Source: Brevibacillus_D fluminis_A
GTDB lineage: Bacteria > Bacillota > Bacilli > Brevibacillales > Brevibacillaceae
NCBI RefSeq assembly: GCF_052072235.1
Contig: NZ_CM125436.1
Coordinates: 3,838,001 to 3,902,000, forward strand
DNA length: 64,000 nt
Reading direction: 5' to 3'
The position numbers were made by a program, and so were the translations under genes. A model generated the notes under the pieces. The model made no database searches and had not been told where the DNA came from. It was given only the letters and a program-made list of their open reading frames with translations. Within the stretch, counting starts at the first letter, position 1. Each line of letters opens with the position of its first letter. Below are positions 33,468-41,916 of the stretch, piece by piece.

Positions 33468-33496
33468 TTGTCGCAATTCTTAAGTGGTGTGATACT
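33468..33496 (+). promoter_or_regulatory. SigA promoter of yutG
   Basis: TTGTCG, 17-bp spacer, GATACT, about 48 bp before the start codon. Confidence 0.55.
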
Positions 33497-33543
33497 ATAT
33501 AGAAGCACGACTGCACTCTTGGTGGAAGGGGTTGTCATATACG

Positions 33544-34110
33544 ATGAGCAAACAGGTGCACAGCAGAGAAGTCCGAAAAGCTGCATTGGAGCGGTTGGCC
33601 GAGCGTGGGGTAACCGTACAGGATATTGCCGAAATCGTCTTTTTGATGCAGTCGCCTTACCATCCCCAGCTGACAATGGAACCGTGCATTGCCAGCGTCC
33701 ATGCCGTTTTGGAGAAAAGGGAAATCCAACATGCCATCCTGGTTGGCGTTGAACTTGATATATTGGCGGAAAAAGGGTTGCTGTCCGAACCGCTGCAATC
33801 GATTATCGCCTCGGATGAAGGGCTGTTCGGATGCGACGAAACGCTTGCCATCGGTTCGGTTTTTGGCTATGGCAGCATCGCCGTAACGACATTCGGTCAT
33901 CTGGACAAGCAAAAAATCGGCATCATCCGCAAGCTGGACAACAAAGCATCCGGCCGTGTCCATACATTCCTCGACGACTTGGTGGCAAGCGTGGCAGCGA
34001 ATGCGTCGAGTCGCATGGCACACCGCCTCCGCGATGAGCAGGAAGCGGAAATGGACGCCAAGGCACAAGCTCAACAGACTCTTGAAAATCCCGATGAGCA
34101 AGCCGGATAA
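33544..34110 (+). CDS. yutG: Phosphatidylglycerophosphatase A family protein YutG
   Basis: 188 aa. KQVHSREVRKAALERLAERG, IAEIVFLMQSPYHPQLTMEP and REIQHAILVGVELDILAEKG are the N-terminal helices of the YutG/PgpA fold, followed by LLSEPLQSIIASDEGLFGCDE (metal-binding acidic loop) and GSIAVTTFGHLDKQKIGIIR. PgpA dephosphorylates phosphatidylglycerophosphate; the Bacillus form is soluble, without the transmembrane helices of E. coli PgpA, and its substrate is not firmly proven. ATG 33544 follows GGAAGGGG; the TTG four codons upstream overlaps the ribosome site. Confidence 0.88.
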   Translation: MSKQVHSREVRKAALERLAERGVTVQDIAEIVFLMQSPYHPQLTMEPCIASVHAVLEKREIQHAILVGVELDILAEKGLLSEPLQSIIASDEGLFGCDETLAIGSVFGYGSIAVTTFGHLDKQKIGIIRKLDNKASGRVHTFLDDLVASVAANASSRMAHRLRDEQEAEMDAKAQAQQTLENPDEQAG

Positions 34111-34137
34111 TCCGATGGCCAAATCATTCTCTATTAA

Positions 34138-34180
34138 AAATGCCAAACTTTTTCGCTTGAAGTGAAAAAGTTTGGCATTT
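34138..34180. terminator. Strong hairpin after yutG
   Basis: Perfect 17-bp stem AAATGCCAAACTTTTTC with its complement and 9-nt loop; T-tract is better on the minus strand. Separates yutG from the tRNA promoter. Confidence 0.75.
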
Positions 34181-34185
34181 CCCTC

Positions 34186-34214
34186 TTGATTTCTCTCGCA
34201 AAATCGTATATAGT
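34186..34214 (+). promoter_or_regulatory. tRNA-Val promoter
   Basis: TTGATT, 17-bp spacer, TATAGT, 16 bp before the tRNA. Confidence 0.7.
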
Positions 34215-34230
34215 AATACTTGTAAGAGAT

Positions 34231-34306
34231 GATCCGGTAGCTCAGTTGGGAGAGCACCATCTTGACAGGGTGGGGGTCGCTGGTTCGAACCCAGTCCGGA
34301 TCACCA
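34231..34306 (+). tRNA. tRNA-Val(GAC)
   Basis: 76 nt including encoded CCA. Acceptor GATCCGG/CCGGATC, D arm GCTC/GAGC, anticodon stem CCATC/GGTGG with loop TTGACAG (anticodon GAC), T arm GCTGG-TTCGAAC-CCAGT. Identical in every position to the copy at 43446-43521. Confidence 0.97.
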
Positions 34307-34319
34307 TAACAACAATGAT

Positions 34320-34352
34320 GAAGCCTTCGGTCGATGACCTGAGGTTTTTTTA
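34320..34352 (+). terminator. Terminator of tRNA-Val
   Basis: AAGCCT/CGGTC paired with GACC/AGG, followed by T7. Confidence 0.65.
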
Positions 34353-34378
34353 TTTGTCTGTCTCCCATACACAGCGAG

Positions 34379-34418
34379 AAAAAAACAAGCCGTCTTCCAA
34401 CCAGCGGCTTGTTTTTTT
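34379..34418. terminator. Bidirectional terminator
   Basis: AACAAGCCG/CGGCTTGTT stem with A- and T-tracts, beside the decayed hydrolase gene. Confidence 0.75.
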
Positions 34419-34426
34419 CTGTCTAT

Positions 34427-34928
34427 CTACAAATCCAATCGCTTTTGCATCCGCTTCTGCTTCGATTCGAGCACATCATCATAGGGCCGCAGCTTCAAGG
34501 AAGCATCGATGAACTGCAGCACCCGTTTATAGTCGTTATTTCGCTGGCAAATGTCCATCCCCCACTGGGCAAGCGACACGAGTTCGTCCTCCAGCTTTAT
34601 GTCCGCGCAGATCGAATCGCAAAACGTTGTAATGATAGACCAAAAACGGGGTCAAATCATCCCAACTGGACATATCCATCCCCATCCCATGGATTAGGAC
34701 GATAGTCCCTCCGTTTCCCGTCACTTTTATGCTTTCACTATATTTAAAATGGATTTTGATCCCATCTTTTACTACATACATGACTGGTGGACCACCTTTT
34801 ATAAACAACTGGTAATATGTAACTAGTAGTACAACCATACCATAAAATGAAAGAAAAATAAGTAAAATTTTCTCAATCAGGCCAGTTTGACTGCCCGGTG
34901 ATCGGTTGCAAATAAGAGACATCATCAC
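34427..34928 (-). pseudogene. Decayed alpha/beta hydrolase (internal deletion and frameshift)
   Basis: The N-terminal part (about 110 residues) has a membrane helix (IEKILLIFLSFYGMVVLLVT) and a hydrolase start: GTIVLIHGMGMDMSSWDDL, then VLRFDLRG. Directly afterwards the frame breaks: the same frame ends at a TAA, while the +1 frame continues IKLEDELVSLAQWGMDICQR...YDDVLESKQKRMQKRLDL to a stop at 34427. The catalytic Ser, acid and His of the hydrolase are absent. The simplest reading is loss of the middle of the gene; alternatively two gene remnants are fused. AAAGGGTG precedes the ATG and a terminator follows. Confidence 0.6.
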
Positions 34929-35014
34929 CCTTTCGCTACATATATTTCAGTATCTACTCTTTTTGTGGTATCGTTACAGGTAGATAACTAGACTTCACAC
35001 AGGAGGCGACGGAC

Positions 35015-35275
35015 GTGGAATTTCCTTTGGACATGTCCCTCTTGCTGCTTGCACTCGGGCTTTCCGGCTATTTGGTCGCACATCTGTTTTGCGCACACGA
35101 AGTGCCGAATCGCCTGGCCGCTTGCTGGGTTTACCCGGTTCACGAGCGCATGCCGACCATTCCGCTGATCCGGTTCACATCCAGTCCGAAGCTGCTTCGG
35201 GTCAGGCGCAAGATTCCGTTGCAAAAGGCAAGCCGATCCACCGATGAAGAACGCTCCCTCTTTTGTATGACATAA
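35015..35275 (+). CDS. Small membrane protein upstream of yidC, 86 aa
   Basis: One N-terminal transmembrane helix (about 6-27, DMSLLLLALGLSGYLVAHLF) and a basic, cytoplasmic or extracytoplasmic tail rich in Arg/Ser. GTG 35015 has a strong AGGAGG 8 nt upstream, which is the main support. It ends 35 bp before yidC on the same strand, so it may be cotranscribed. I do not recognise the family. Confidence 0.55.
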   Translation: MEFPLDMSLLLLALGLSGYLVAHLFCAHEVPNRLAACWVYPVHERMPTIPLIRFTSSPKLLRVRRKIPLQKASRSTDEERSLFCMT

Positions 35276-35310
35276 GCTCGACTTTTTTCATACAAGGAGG
35301 ACACTACCAT

Positions 35311-36000
35311 ATGCAAGCATTCGTTCAACCGATCGTAACTCTGCTCGCTTCCCTTTTGAGCGCCATTTTCTCGTTTGCGCAAGATTGGGGGATCGCCATC
35401 ATTTTGCTGACCTTGCTGGTACGCAGCTTGCTTTTTCCACTTAATTTGCGCAACGCACGCCAGCAGGTGCTGCAATCCCTGGTTCAACCCAAGCTCAAGC
35501 AACTGCGGGAGGAGCATAAGGAAGACCAGGCCAGGCTGATGCAGGAAACGATGACGCTTTATAAAACGGCAGGCATCAAGCCGCTGTCCACCATTGCCAC
35601 GTCTTTTCTGCAAATGCCGATTTTCGTAGCCATGTATGGCTTGTTTTTGTCCCACGGTGCGGCCATGTCGTCTTCCTTGATCCCATGGGTCGTCACATTT
35701 GCCCAAAACGACGCTTGGCATATTTTACCCACGCTCGCCGCAGGGCTCACCTTCATCACCAGCATGATCCCGCTCACCAGCGAACTGATTACGCAAGCCC
35801 CGCTTGGGCAGCGAATCGGCATGTCCATGATCATGGTTGTGGTGTTTATCATGATTCTTTGGAAAGCTCCCGTTGCGCTCGGGCTGTATTGGACGACAGG
35901 GTCCCTGTTTGGCCTGTTGGAACGCGGTTTCTACCGCACAAGCATAGGCAAAAAACTGCTGCTCCGCGGAAAGCCGCAGCTGCTCGTTCGTTCGGAATAA
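35311..36000 (+). CDS. yidC: YidC/Oxa1-family membrane insertase
   Basis: 229 aa. WGIAIILLTLLVRSLLFPLN is the first insertase helix with the conserved hydrophilic-groove arginine; NARQQVLQSLVQPKLKQLRE starts the cytoplasmic coiled hairpin; STIATSFLQMPIFVAMYGLF and the last three helices (LPTLAAGLTFITSMIPL, MSMIMVVVFIMILWKAP, ALGLYWTTGSLFGLLERGF) complete the five-helix core. It lacks a lipoprotein signal, unlike SpoIIIJ and YqjG, and is short, so it is probably an accessory paralogue. ATG 35311 follows AAGGAGG. Confidence 0.9.
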   Translation: MQAFVQPIVTLLASLLSAIFSFAQDWGIAIILLTLLVRSLLFPLNLRNARQQVLQSLVQPKLKQLREEHKEDQARLMQETMTLYKTAGIKPLSTIATSFLQMPIFVAMYGLFLSHGAAMSSSLIPWVVTFAQNDAWHILPTLAAGLTFITSMIPLTSELITQAPLGQRIGMSMIMVVVFIMILWKAPVALGLYWTTGSLFGLLERGFYRTSIGKKLLLRGKPQLLVRSE

Positions 36001-36015
36001 CCGCATAGCATTTGC

Positions 36016-36055
36016 GAAAGCTCCCTTGCGCCTGTAAGGGAGCTTTTCTTTTTTC
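36016..36055 (+). terminator. Terminator of yidC
   Basis: AAAGCTCCCTT/AAGGGAGCTTT stem then TTCTTTTTT. Confidence 0.85.
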
Positions 36056-36120
36056 TATATTTTTCCATACAAAAATCCGATATACTAAAATGGTAACAAC
36101 TTCCATACAAGAGGTGAGCT

Positions 36121-37359
36121 ATGGACCCTTTGACGCGCTTGGAATTGATCTGGCCTGGCAAACGCTCCGAACACGCTGCGACATTTCCCAGACTGACTGC
36201 CGACGCTTCTCGCTCCTATCATTCTCCCCATTCGGAACATCGCATGGCATCCTGTGACAACCATCTGATTTTCGGCGAGAACTTGCTTGCCTTGCAGTCT
36301 CTTATGAAGCAGTATGCGGAACGTTTCACATGCATTTATATCGATCCCCCCTATAATACCGGACAAGTTTTCGACCAATACGACGACGGGCTTGACCACG
36401 GCAGCTGGCTTTCGTTCATGAAAGAGCGGCTTCATTTGTTTCACCGACTGCTGAAGGAAGACGGGACGCTCTGGATCTCCATCGATGATGATGAGTCCCA
36501 TTATCTGAAGGTCGTGTGCGATGAGATTTTCGGCCGGCACAATTTCGTCAGCAATATTGTGTGGATCAAGAAATCGTCGCCGTCCAATGATGCGAGATGG
36601 ATTTCCGATACGCACGACCATATTTTGGTCTATGCCAAGGACAAAACGCTCTGGCGTCCCAACAAGCTGCCGCGCACACAGGAGCAAAACAAAATCTACA
36701 AGCACAGCGACGAATTTGACGGCGTTGATGCCCAGGGAGTCTTTTATGGACGCGGCCCCTGGTTTCCAGGAGATATGACGGTGAAGACCATCAGTGAAAG
36801 CGCGCTGTATCCGATCACGACCCCGTCAGGCAGACAGGTTCGGCCTGCCGCTGGGCGTGCCTGGGTGTACACGGAGGAACGGTTTCGGGAACTGGTGGCG
36901 GATCGCCGGATCACGTTTGGTAAGAGCGGCAACAACAAGCCCTGCATCAAACGTTTCCTGACAGAAATCGAGGAGAAAGGCGTCGTGCCGCGCTCGGTGT
37001 GGCATTATTCCGAGGTCGGCGAAAACCGCAATGCGCGCCAGGAAGTCAAAAAGCTGAATGCGGCAAATCCGTTTGCCACCCCCAAACCGGAAAAGCTGAT
37101 CAAGCGGATTTTGGAGATTGCGACAAAGGAAGGCGATTATGTGCTTGATGCCTTCGCCGGATCGGGTACGACAGGAGCCGTGGCACACAAAATGAGGCGC
37201 AACTGGGTCATGATTGAGCGCGGCGAGCATTGTCATACGCACATTTGGCCGCGAATGAAAAAAGTGATCGACGGTGAGGACCACGGGGGAATCACGAAGG
37301 AAGTGGCTTGGACAGGCGGCGGCGGCTTTTCGTATCATGTGGTGCAGGAAACAAGCTGA
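36121..37359 (+). CDS. Orphan site-specific DNA methyltransferase (beta class)
   Basis: 412 aa. Motif IV IDPPYNTGQVFDQYDD appears near residue 74, and motif I LDAFAGSGTTGAVAHKMRR near residue 345, i.e. catalytic motif before AdoMet motif, as in beta-class N6-adenine (or N4-cytosine) enzymes such as Mod subunits. KPEKLIKRILEIATKEGDYV is motif X. Resembles type III Mod but is shorter and has no Res or other endonuclease gene beside it. Target site unknown. ATG 36121 follows AGAGGTGAG. Neighbours (yidC, epimerase) are unrelated, with terminators on both sides. Confidence 0.88.
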   Translation: MDPLTRLELIWPGKRSEHAATFPRLTADASRSYHSPHSEHRMASCDNHLIFGENLLALQSLMKQYAERFTCIYIDPPYNTGQVFDQYDDGLDHGSWLSFMKERLHLFHRLLKEDGTLWISIDDDESHYLKVVCDEIFGRHNFVSNIVWIKKSSPSNDARWISDTHDHILVYAKDKTLWRPNKLPRTQEQNKIYKHSDEFDGVDAQGVFYGRGPWFPGDMTVKTISESALYPITTPSGRQVRPAAGRAWVYTEERFRELVADRRITFGKSGNNKPCIKRFLTEIEEKGVVPRSVWHYSEVGENRNARQEVKKLNAANPFATPKPEKLIKRILEIATKEGDYVLDAFAGSGTTGAVAHKMRRNWVMIERGEHCHTHIWPRMKKVIDGEDHGGITKEVAWTGGGGFSYHVVQETS

Positions 37360-37398
37360 CATCGCCTTTCCCAGCCACACCAAGCTTTTGGGTGGATA

Positions 37399-37430
37399 TA
37401 AAACCTTCCGCCGCCTGGCAGAAGGTTTTT
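37399..37430 (+). terminator. Terminator of the methyltransferase gene
   Basis: AAACCTTC/GAAGGTTT stem with T5. Confidence 0.75.
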
Positions 37431-37533
37431 CACTGTCTATCTTTTTTATTTTGCATAAATATCCTTGATAGAACATTTTTTATTTAATAAAATATTTTTA
37501 ATAGATACATAATTTAAAGGAGACGATTCGACG

Positions 37534-38424
37534 ATGAGATCTGCTCTTGTTTTGGGAGGTACACAATTTTTTGGCAAACGTTTGGTTCAGCTGCTGCTCG
37601 ATGCGGGCGTTGAGGTGACCATCGGGACGCGTGGAAAAACCGCTGATCCTTTCGGCGACCGAATCCGGCGGCTGGTCCTTGACCGAGAAGATGCGGAATC
37701 GATGGAGACGGCCGTCGAGGGCAAAAGCTGGGATGTCATCTACGATCAGACCTGCTACTCGCCGCAAGAAGCATTGGATGCGTGCTATCTTTTTTCCGGC
37801 AATACAAAACGGTATATATTCACGTCAACCATGGCCGTCTATGATGGCGGCACAGCGCAAAAAGAGGAGGATTTCTCCCCCTTTACCTATGCCTATTCAT
37901 CCGGAAAGCGCCGCGAATATCCGGGCATCGCAGGCTATACCGAAGCGAAGCGTTCGGCGGAAGCGGTTTTGTTCCAAAAAGCGCCCTTCCCTGTCGTCGC
38001 CGTCCGTTTCCCGCTGGTAATCGGGCCTGACGATTACACCAACCGGCTGCGTTTCCATGTCGAGCATGTCGTCCGTGAGCAGCCGATCGGCATCTCTCAT
38101 CCCGATACCCGAATCGGTTTCATTTCTTCCGAGGACGCGAGCCGCTTTTTGTTTTGGCTGGGAACCCAATCGTTTGTCGGACCGATCAATGCAGGGTACA
38201 CAGGCGACATCAGCCATCGGGAGCTGCTTGAGCGGATCGGTCACATCGTGGGCAAAGAACCGCTCATCGTCGAAAAAGCCGAGCCCGAACATCAATCTCC
38301 CTATGCCTTCCCATGGTCATGGTCATTGGATACGGCGAAAGCCCGCAGCGTCGGTTTTGCCTTCGGCGAATTCGATCAGATGCTCGACTCTCTGATCCGT
38401 ACGTATGCCAAGGATGCTGTCTAG
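37534..38424 (+). CDS. NAD-dependent epimerase/dehydratase (extended SDR)
   Basis: 296 aa. Rossmann motif VLGGTQFFGKRL at the N-terminus, DVIYDQTCYSPQEAL, RYIFTSTMAVYDGG, GYTEAKRSAEAVLFQKAPF (YxxxK catalytic pair within the Y-T-E-A-K segment) and VVAVRFPLVIGPDDYTNRL. Typical of atypical SDRs that reshape nucleotide sugars or related substrates; substrate unknown, no sugar genes nearby. ATG 37534 follows AAAGGAG with a long spacer (about 11 nt). Confidence 0.85.
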   Translation: MRSALVLGGTQFFGKRLVQLLLDAGVEVTIGTRGKTADPFGDRIRRLVLDREDAESMETAVEGKSWDVIYDQTCYSPQEALDACYLFSGNTKRYIFTSTMAVYDGGTAQKEEDFSPFTYAYSSGKRREYPGIAGYTEAKRSAEAVLFQKAPFPVVAVRFPLVIGPDDYTNRLRFHVEHVVREQPIGISHPDTRIGFISSEDASRFLFWLGTQSFVGPINAGYTGDISHRELLERIGHIVGKEPLIVEKAEPEHQSPYAFPWSWSLDTAKARSVGFAFGEFDQMLDSLIRTYAKDAV

Positions 38425-38532
38425 GAGCGGTTTTTTTCTAGCTGCTGTATGTAAAAATAAGACGATGCATTCGAGCGCATGCAGTCCCATATTTGCAGTA
38501 CCTTCGTACGAGTTAAAACGGTTCAGCTTATC

Positions 38533-38571
38533 AAAAAACGTCCAACCCGCTCACTGGCGCGTTGGACGTTT
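38533..38571. terminator. Bidirectional terminator
   Basis: AAACGTCCAAC/GTTGGACGTTT stem with 13-nt loop and T6 on the minus strand, between the epimerase and the yng cluster. Confidence 0.85.
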
Positions 38572-38583
38572 CGTGTTACAAGC

Positions 38584-40116
38584 TTAGACCGGATACACCG
38601 GGTGTTTGCGCGTCGAGAACGGCAAGTGTTTGGTGCTGTATGCCGCAAAGCGCTTGATCAGCTCGTCACGCAGCGAATTCGGCTGCACAATGCCGTCAAT
38701 GACCAGCTCGGAGGCCAGACGGTAAATATCGATGTCCTGGCGGTACTCCTCGCGTTTTTGCTGGATAAACGCAGCGCGCTCTTCTTCCGGCAGCTCGGCG
38801 ATTTTGTTGGCATAGACCGCATTCACCGCCGCTTCCGGCCCCATGACCGCGATCTGGGCGCCCGGCAGCGCCAGGCAGCAATCCGGTTCGAATGCAGGGC
38901 CGGCCATCGCGTACAACCCTGCGCCATAGGCTTTGCGCACGATGATCGAGATTTTCGGCACAGTCGCCTCCGACATCGCCGAAATCATTTTTGCCCCGTG
39001 GCGGATGATGCCTGCGCGCTCGACTTTGGTTCCGATCATGAAACCTGGCACATCGGCCAGGAACAAAAGCGGGATATGGAATGCGTCGCACAGCGTAATA
39101 AAGCGGGCCGCCTTATCTGCAGAATCATGGAACAGCACGCCGCCTTTGACACGCGGCTGATTGGCGATGATCCCGATCGGGGAACCATTCAAACGCGCAA
39201 GGCCAGTGACCAGCTCGGCGGCGAACAATTTTTTGATTTCAAAGAACGAACCCTCGTCGACCAAACGCTCAATCAGATCGTGCATATTAAAAGGAACGTT
39301 CTGATTCGCCGGGATCAGCTCCTCGATCGTTTTGGCGAATTGCTTAGGGGCAATTGCTTCACGCACAGGTGGCTTTTCGGCAAAATTGGCCGGGAAGTAG
39401 GACAAATAATCGCGCGCCATAGAGATCGCTTCTTCCTCGTTTTTGGCCAGCACGTCGCCGCAGCCTGAAACCGAGCAATGCATCCGCGCTCCGCCCATTT
39501 CCTCAAGCTCCACTTTTTCGCCGATCACCATCTCCGCCATCCGCGGCGAGCCGAGATACATGGAGGCATTGCCGTCCACCATGATCACGATGTCGCAAAA
39601 AGCCGGGATATATGCACCGCCCGCGGCCGATGGCCCAAAGAGCAAGCAAATTTGCGGAATTTGTCCGGACAGCTTCACTTGATTGTAAAAAATGCGTCCT
39701 GCACCGCGGCGGCCCGGGAACATTTCGATTTGATCGGTGATACGTGCGCCTGCGGAGTCAACCAGGTACAAAAGCGGCACGCGCAATTTTTCTGCCGTTT
39801 CCTGAATCCGGATAATTTTCTCCACCGTGCGGGAGCCCCATGATCCGGCTTTGACCGTCGAATCGTTGGCCATGACGCATACCGTTTGCCCGTGGATTTT
39901 GCCGATCGCCGTAATCACGCCGTCTGCCGGTAAATCATCCGCCAAATTGTTGGCGAACAAGCCATCCTCCAGTTCGAAGCCGGCATCAAACAACAGGCGA
40001 AGACGGTCGCGCGCAAACAGTTTGCCCTGCTCCGCATTTTTTTGATGATACTTTTGTCCGCCGCCTTGCTTGATCCGCTCCACTCGTTCCGAAAAGCTGC
40101 GTTCATCTGCTTTCAT
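38584..40116 (-). CDS. yngE: Acyl-CoA carboxylase carboxyltransferase subunit (YngE-like)
   Basis: 510 aa biotin-dependent carboxyltransferase with the tandem crotonase folds: VCVMANDSTVKAGSWGSRTV, YLVDSAGARITDQIEMFPGR, SAAGGAYIPAFCDIVIMVDG in the N-half and PLLFLADVPGFMIGTKVERA, VRKAYGAGLYAMAGPAFEPD in the C-half. Together with the hydratase, HMG-CoA lyase and biotin carrier genes upstream this is the methylcrotonyl-CoA carboxylase beta subunit of leucine degradation, in the B. subtilis yngHB-G-F-E order. ATG 40116 has GAGGGG 9 nt upstream. Last gene of the cluster. Confidence 0.9.
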   Translation of the reverse strand: MKADERSFSERVERIKQGGGQKYHQKNAEQGKLFARDRLRLLFDAGFELEDGLFANNLADDLPADGVITAIGKIHGQTVCVMANDSTVKAGSWGSRTVEKIIRIQETAEKLRVPLLYLVDSAGARITDQIEMFPGRRGAGRIFYNQVKLSGQIPQICLLFGPSAAGGAYIPAFCDIVIMVDGNASMYLGSPRMAEMVIGEKVELEEMGGARMHCSVSGCGDVLAKNEEEAISMARDYLSYFPANFAEKPPVREAIAPKQFAKTIEELIPANQNVPFNMHDLIERLVDEGSFFEIKKLFAAELVTGLARLNGSPIGIIANQPRVKGGVLFHDSADKAARFITLCDAFHIPLLFLADVPGFMIGTKVERAGIIRHGAKMISAMSEATVPKISIIVRKAYGAGLYAMAGPAFEPDCCLALPGAQIAVMGPEAAVNAVYANKIAELPEEERAAFIQQKREEYRQDIDIYRLASELVIDGIVQPNSLRDELIKRFAAYSTKHLPFSTRKHPVYPV

Positions 40117-40176
40117 GTGAATCAACCCCTCGTTTTCGCCTCGTATTTATCAACTGCTCACATTCCGTACCACATG

Positions 40177-40956
40177 TTATTCGCCGGTATAGCGCGGCGC
40201 CCTCTTTTCGCGAAAAGCGAGCAGCCCTTCCTCGCGATCGCGGGTCGGAATCGTCACTTCATACGCTTTTTGCTCGATCGCAAGCCCGTTGGCAAGGCTC
40301 GTTTCCAATCCTTGATCGATAGCGAACTTGGCTTGCGCCAGTGCGATCGGTGCGTTTTGGGCAATGCGGCCCGCAAGCTCCTGTGCCCGCTCCGTCAGCG
40401 CATCCGCTGGAACGACGTACTCGACCAGCCCGATTTGCAGCGCCTCTTCCGCCTCTACCCTTCGCGCGGAAAAAATCAGCTCTTTCGCACGCCCCGGTCC
40501 GATCAGTCGCGGCAGCCGCTGCGTCCCGCCAGCGCCCGGAATGATGCCGAGCGACGTTTCCGTCAGTGCAAATCGCGCCGCGCTCGAAGCGATCCGAATA
40601 TCGCAGGCTAATGCCAGCTCGGTCCCGCCGCCGAATGCGACACCGTTCACCGCAGCGATCACCGGCTTTGGAAGCGTTTGCAATGCGTGTATCGTGTCAC
40701 GGATCAACGCGACGGTTTGTCTCACCTGCTGTGGATTCATGCCAGCGCGCTCCTTCAGATCAGCCCCTGCGCAAAACGCTTTTTCGCCTGCGCCCGTTAC
40801 GATGACGGAACGGATGGCTTGCTCCCACCGCAGCTCATCGATTGCGGCCTGCAGCTCTTTTAGCATTTGCACCGAAAGCGCATTGGCTGCTTCCGGACGA
40901 TTGAGCGTAATCGTTGCGACTCCTTCTTGCTTTGCGACCAGTATCAATGGTTCCAT
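40177..40956 (-). CDS. yngF: Enoyl-CoA hydratase (methylglutaconyl-CoA hydratase, YngF-like)
   Basis: 259 aa crotonase. ITLNRPEAANALSVQMLKEL, AFCAGADLKERAGM (oxyanion loop), AAVNGVAFGGGTELALACDI, FALTETSLGIIPGAGGTQRL (catalytic Glu pair E at LTE and GxGGxQ) and the AVE-type C-terminus FREKRAPRY. Hydrates 3-methylglutaconyl-CoA to HMG-CoA by context. ATG 40956 follows GGGAGG. Located 21 bp after the HMG-CoA lyase gene. Confidence 0.9.
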   Translation of the reverse strand: MEPLILVAKQEGVATITLNRPEAANALSVQMLKELQAAIDELRWEQAIRSVIVTGAGEKAFCAGADLKERAGMNPQQVRQTVALIRDTIHALQTLPKPVIAAVNGVAFGGGTELALACDIRIASSAARFALTETSLGIIPGAGGTQRLPRLIGPGRAKELIFSARRVEAEEALQIGLVEYVVPADALTERAQELAGRIAQNAPIALAQAKFAIDQGLETSLANGLAIEQKAYEVTIPTRDREEGLLAFREKRAPRYTGE

Positions 40957-40977
40957 CTGTACCTCCCGTACGAATGG

Positions 40978-41886
40978 CTACGAATTGTTGCCGGAAAGAT
41001 AAGCTTGCAGATTGCGGCTCGGCAGTTGGCGGCCGATTTTGGCTTGGATAAACGCCGCCGCCTCGAGCAATCGCCCATGGTCGATGCCGGTATGGATGCC
41101 CATCCCGTGAAGCATGTACAGCAAATCATCTGTCGCGATGTTTCCCGCTGCCCCTGGCGCATACGGGCAACCGCCCAATCCGCCGGTTGAAGCATCGAAC
41201 GTGGTCATCCCCATCTGCAATGAAGCGTACACATTCGCCAGCCCGCTTCCATACGTATCGTGGAAATGCATCGCCAGCTGGTCGTGCGAAAAACGTTCGA
41301 GCAAAAGCGCGAGCACGTCTTGAACTTGACGCGGGTTGGCAATCCCGGTCGTATCACCGAGGGACACTTCGCCGACACCCATGTCCAGAAGCGCATCGGT
41401 AATGCGGATCACCGACTCTGTCGCTACGTGCCCTTCATACGGGCAGCCAAATACGGTGGAGACGTAGCCGCGAATTTTTTTTCCGGCCGCCAGCGCTTCC
41501 GTCGCGACTTCCCGTAAAATCGGCAGTGTGTCTTCTATCGTTTTGTTGATGTTTTTCCGGTTGTGCGTCTCGCTGGCCGACAGAAACACGGCCACTTCAT
41601 CGATGTTGGCGGCCAAGGCCCGTTCCAGACCACGCGCATTGGGAACCAGTGCGGAATAGGTGACGCCCGGCACACGGTCGATGCCTAGCGCGACTTCAAC
41701 CGCGTCGGCTAATGCAGGGATCCACCTGGGATTGACAAAGGAGGTAATTTCAATGTGCGTGACCCCGCTCTTGGACAGCTGGTTGATCCAGGCGATTTTG
41801 TCCTCTGTCGCAATCGTGACCTGTTCATTTTGCAACCCATCGCGCGGCCCGACTTCTTTAATGACGACTGCGGCAGGTTCCTTCAT
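40978..41886 (-). CDS. yngG: Hydroxymethylglutaryl-CoA lyase (YngG-like)
   Basis: 302 aa TIM-barrel lyase. IKEVGPRDGLQNEQVTIATE (metal-binding Asp and catalytic Arg), HIEITSFVNPRWIPALADAV, YVSTVFGCPYEGHVATESVI, VSLGDTTGIANPRQV, LAMHFHDTYGSGLANVYASL (His-x-His metal ligands) and GLGGCPYAPGAAGNIATDD (active-site Cys loop). Cleaves HMG-CoA to acetyl-CoA and acetoacetate, last step of leucine degradation. ATG 41886 follows AAAGGAG. Confidence 0.93.
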   Translation of the reverse strand: MKEPAAVVIKEVGPRDGLQNEQVTIATEDKIAWINQLSKSGVTHIEITSFVNPRWIPALADAVEVALGIDRVPGVTYSALVPNARGLERALAANIDEVAVFLSASETHNRKNINKTIEDTLPILREVATEALAAGKKIRGYVSTVFGCPYEGHVATESVIRITDALLDMGVGEVSLGDTTGIANPRQVQDVLALLLERFSHDQLAMHFHDTYGSGLANVYASLQMGMTTFDASTGGLGGCPYAPGAAGNIATDDLLYMLHGMGIHTGIDHGRLLEAAAFIQAKIGRQLPSRNLQAYLSGNNS

Positions 41887-41916
41887 GCACGAACAACTCC
41901 TTTTTCCAAGGTTGCA

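Noticed and set aside
34409..34705. 98-codon plus-strand frame near the tRNA
   Set aside because: Overlaps the decayed hydrolase antisense; no ribosome site or family pattern.
36121..37359. Type III restriction-modification system
   Set aside because: Only a Mod-like gene is present; no Res or other nuclease gene on either side.
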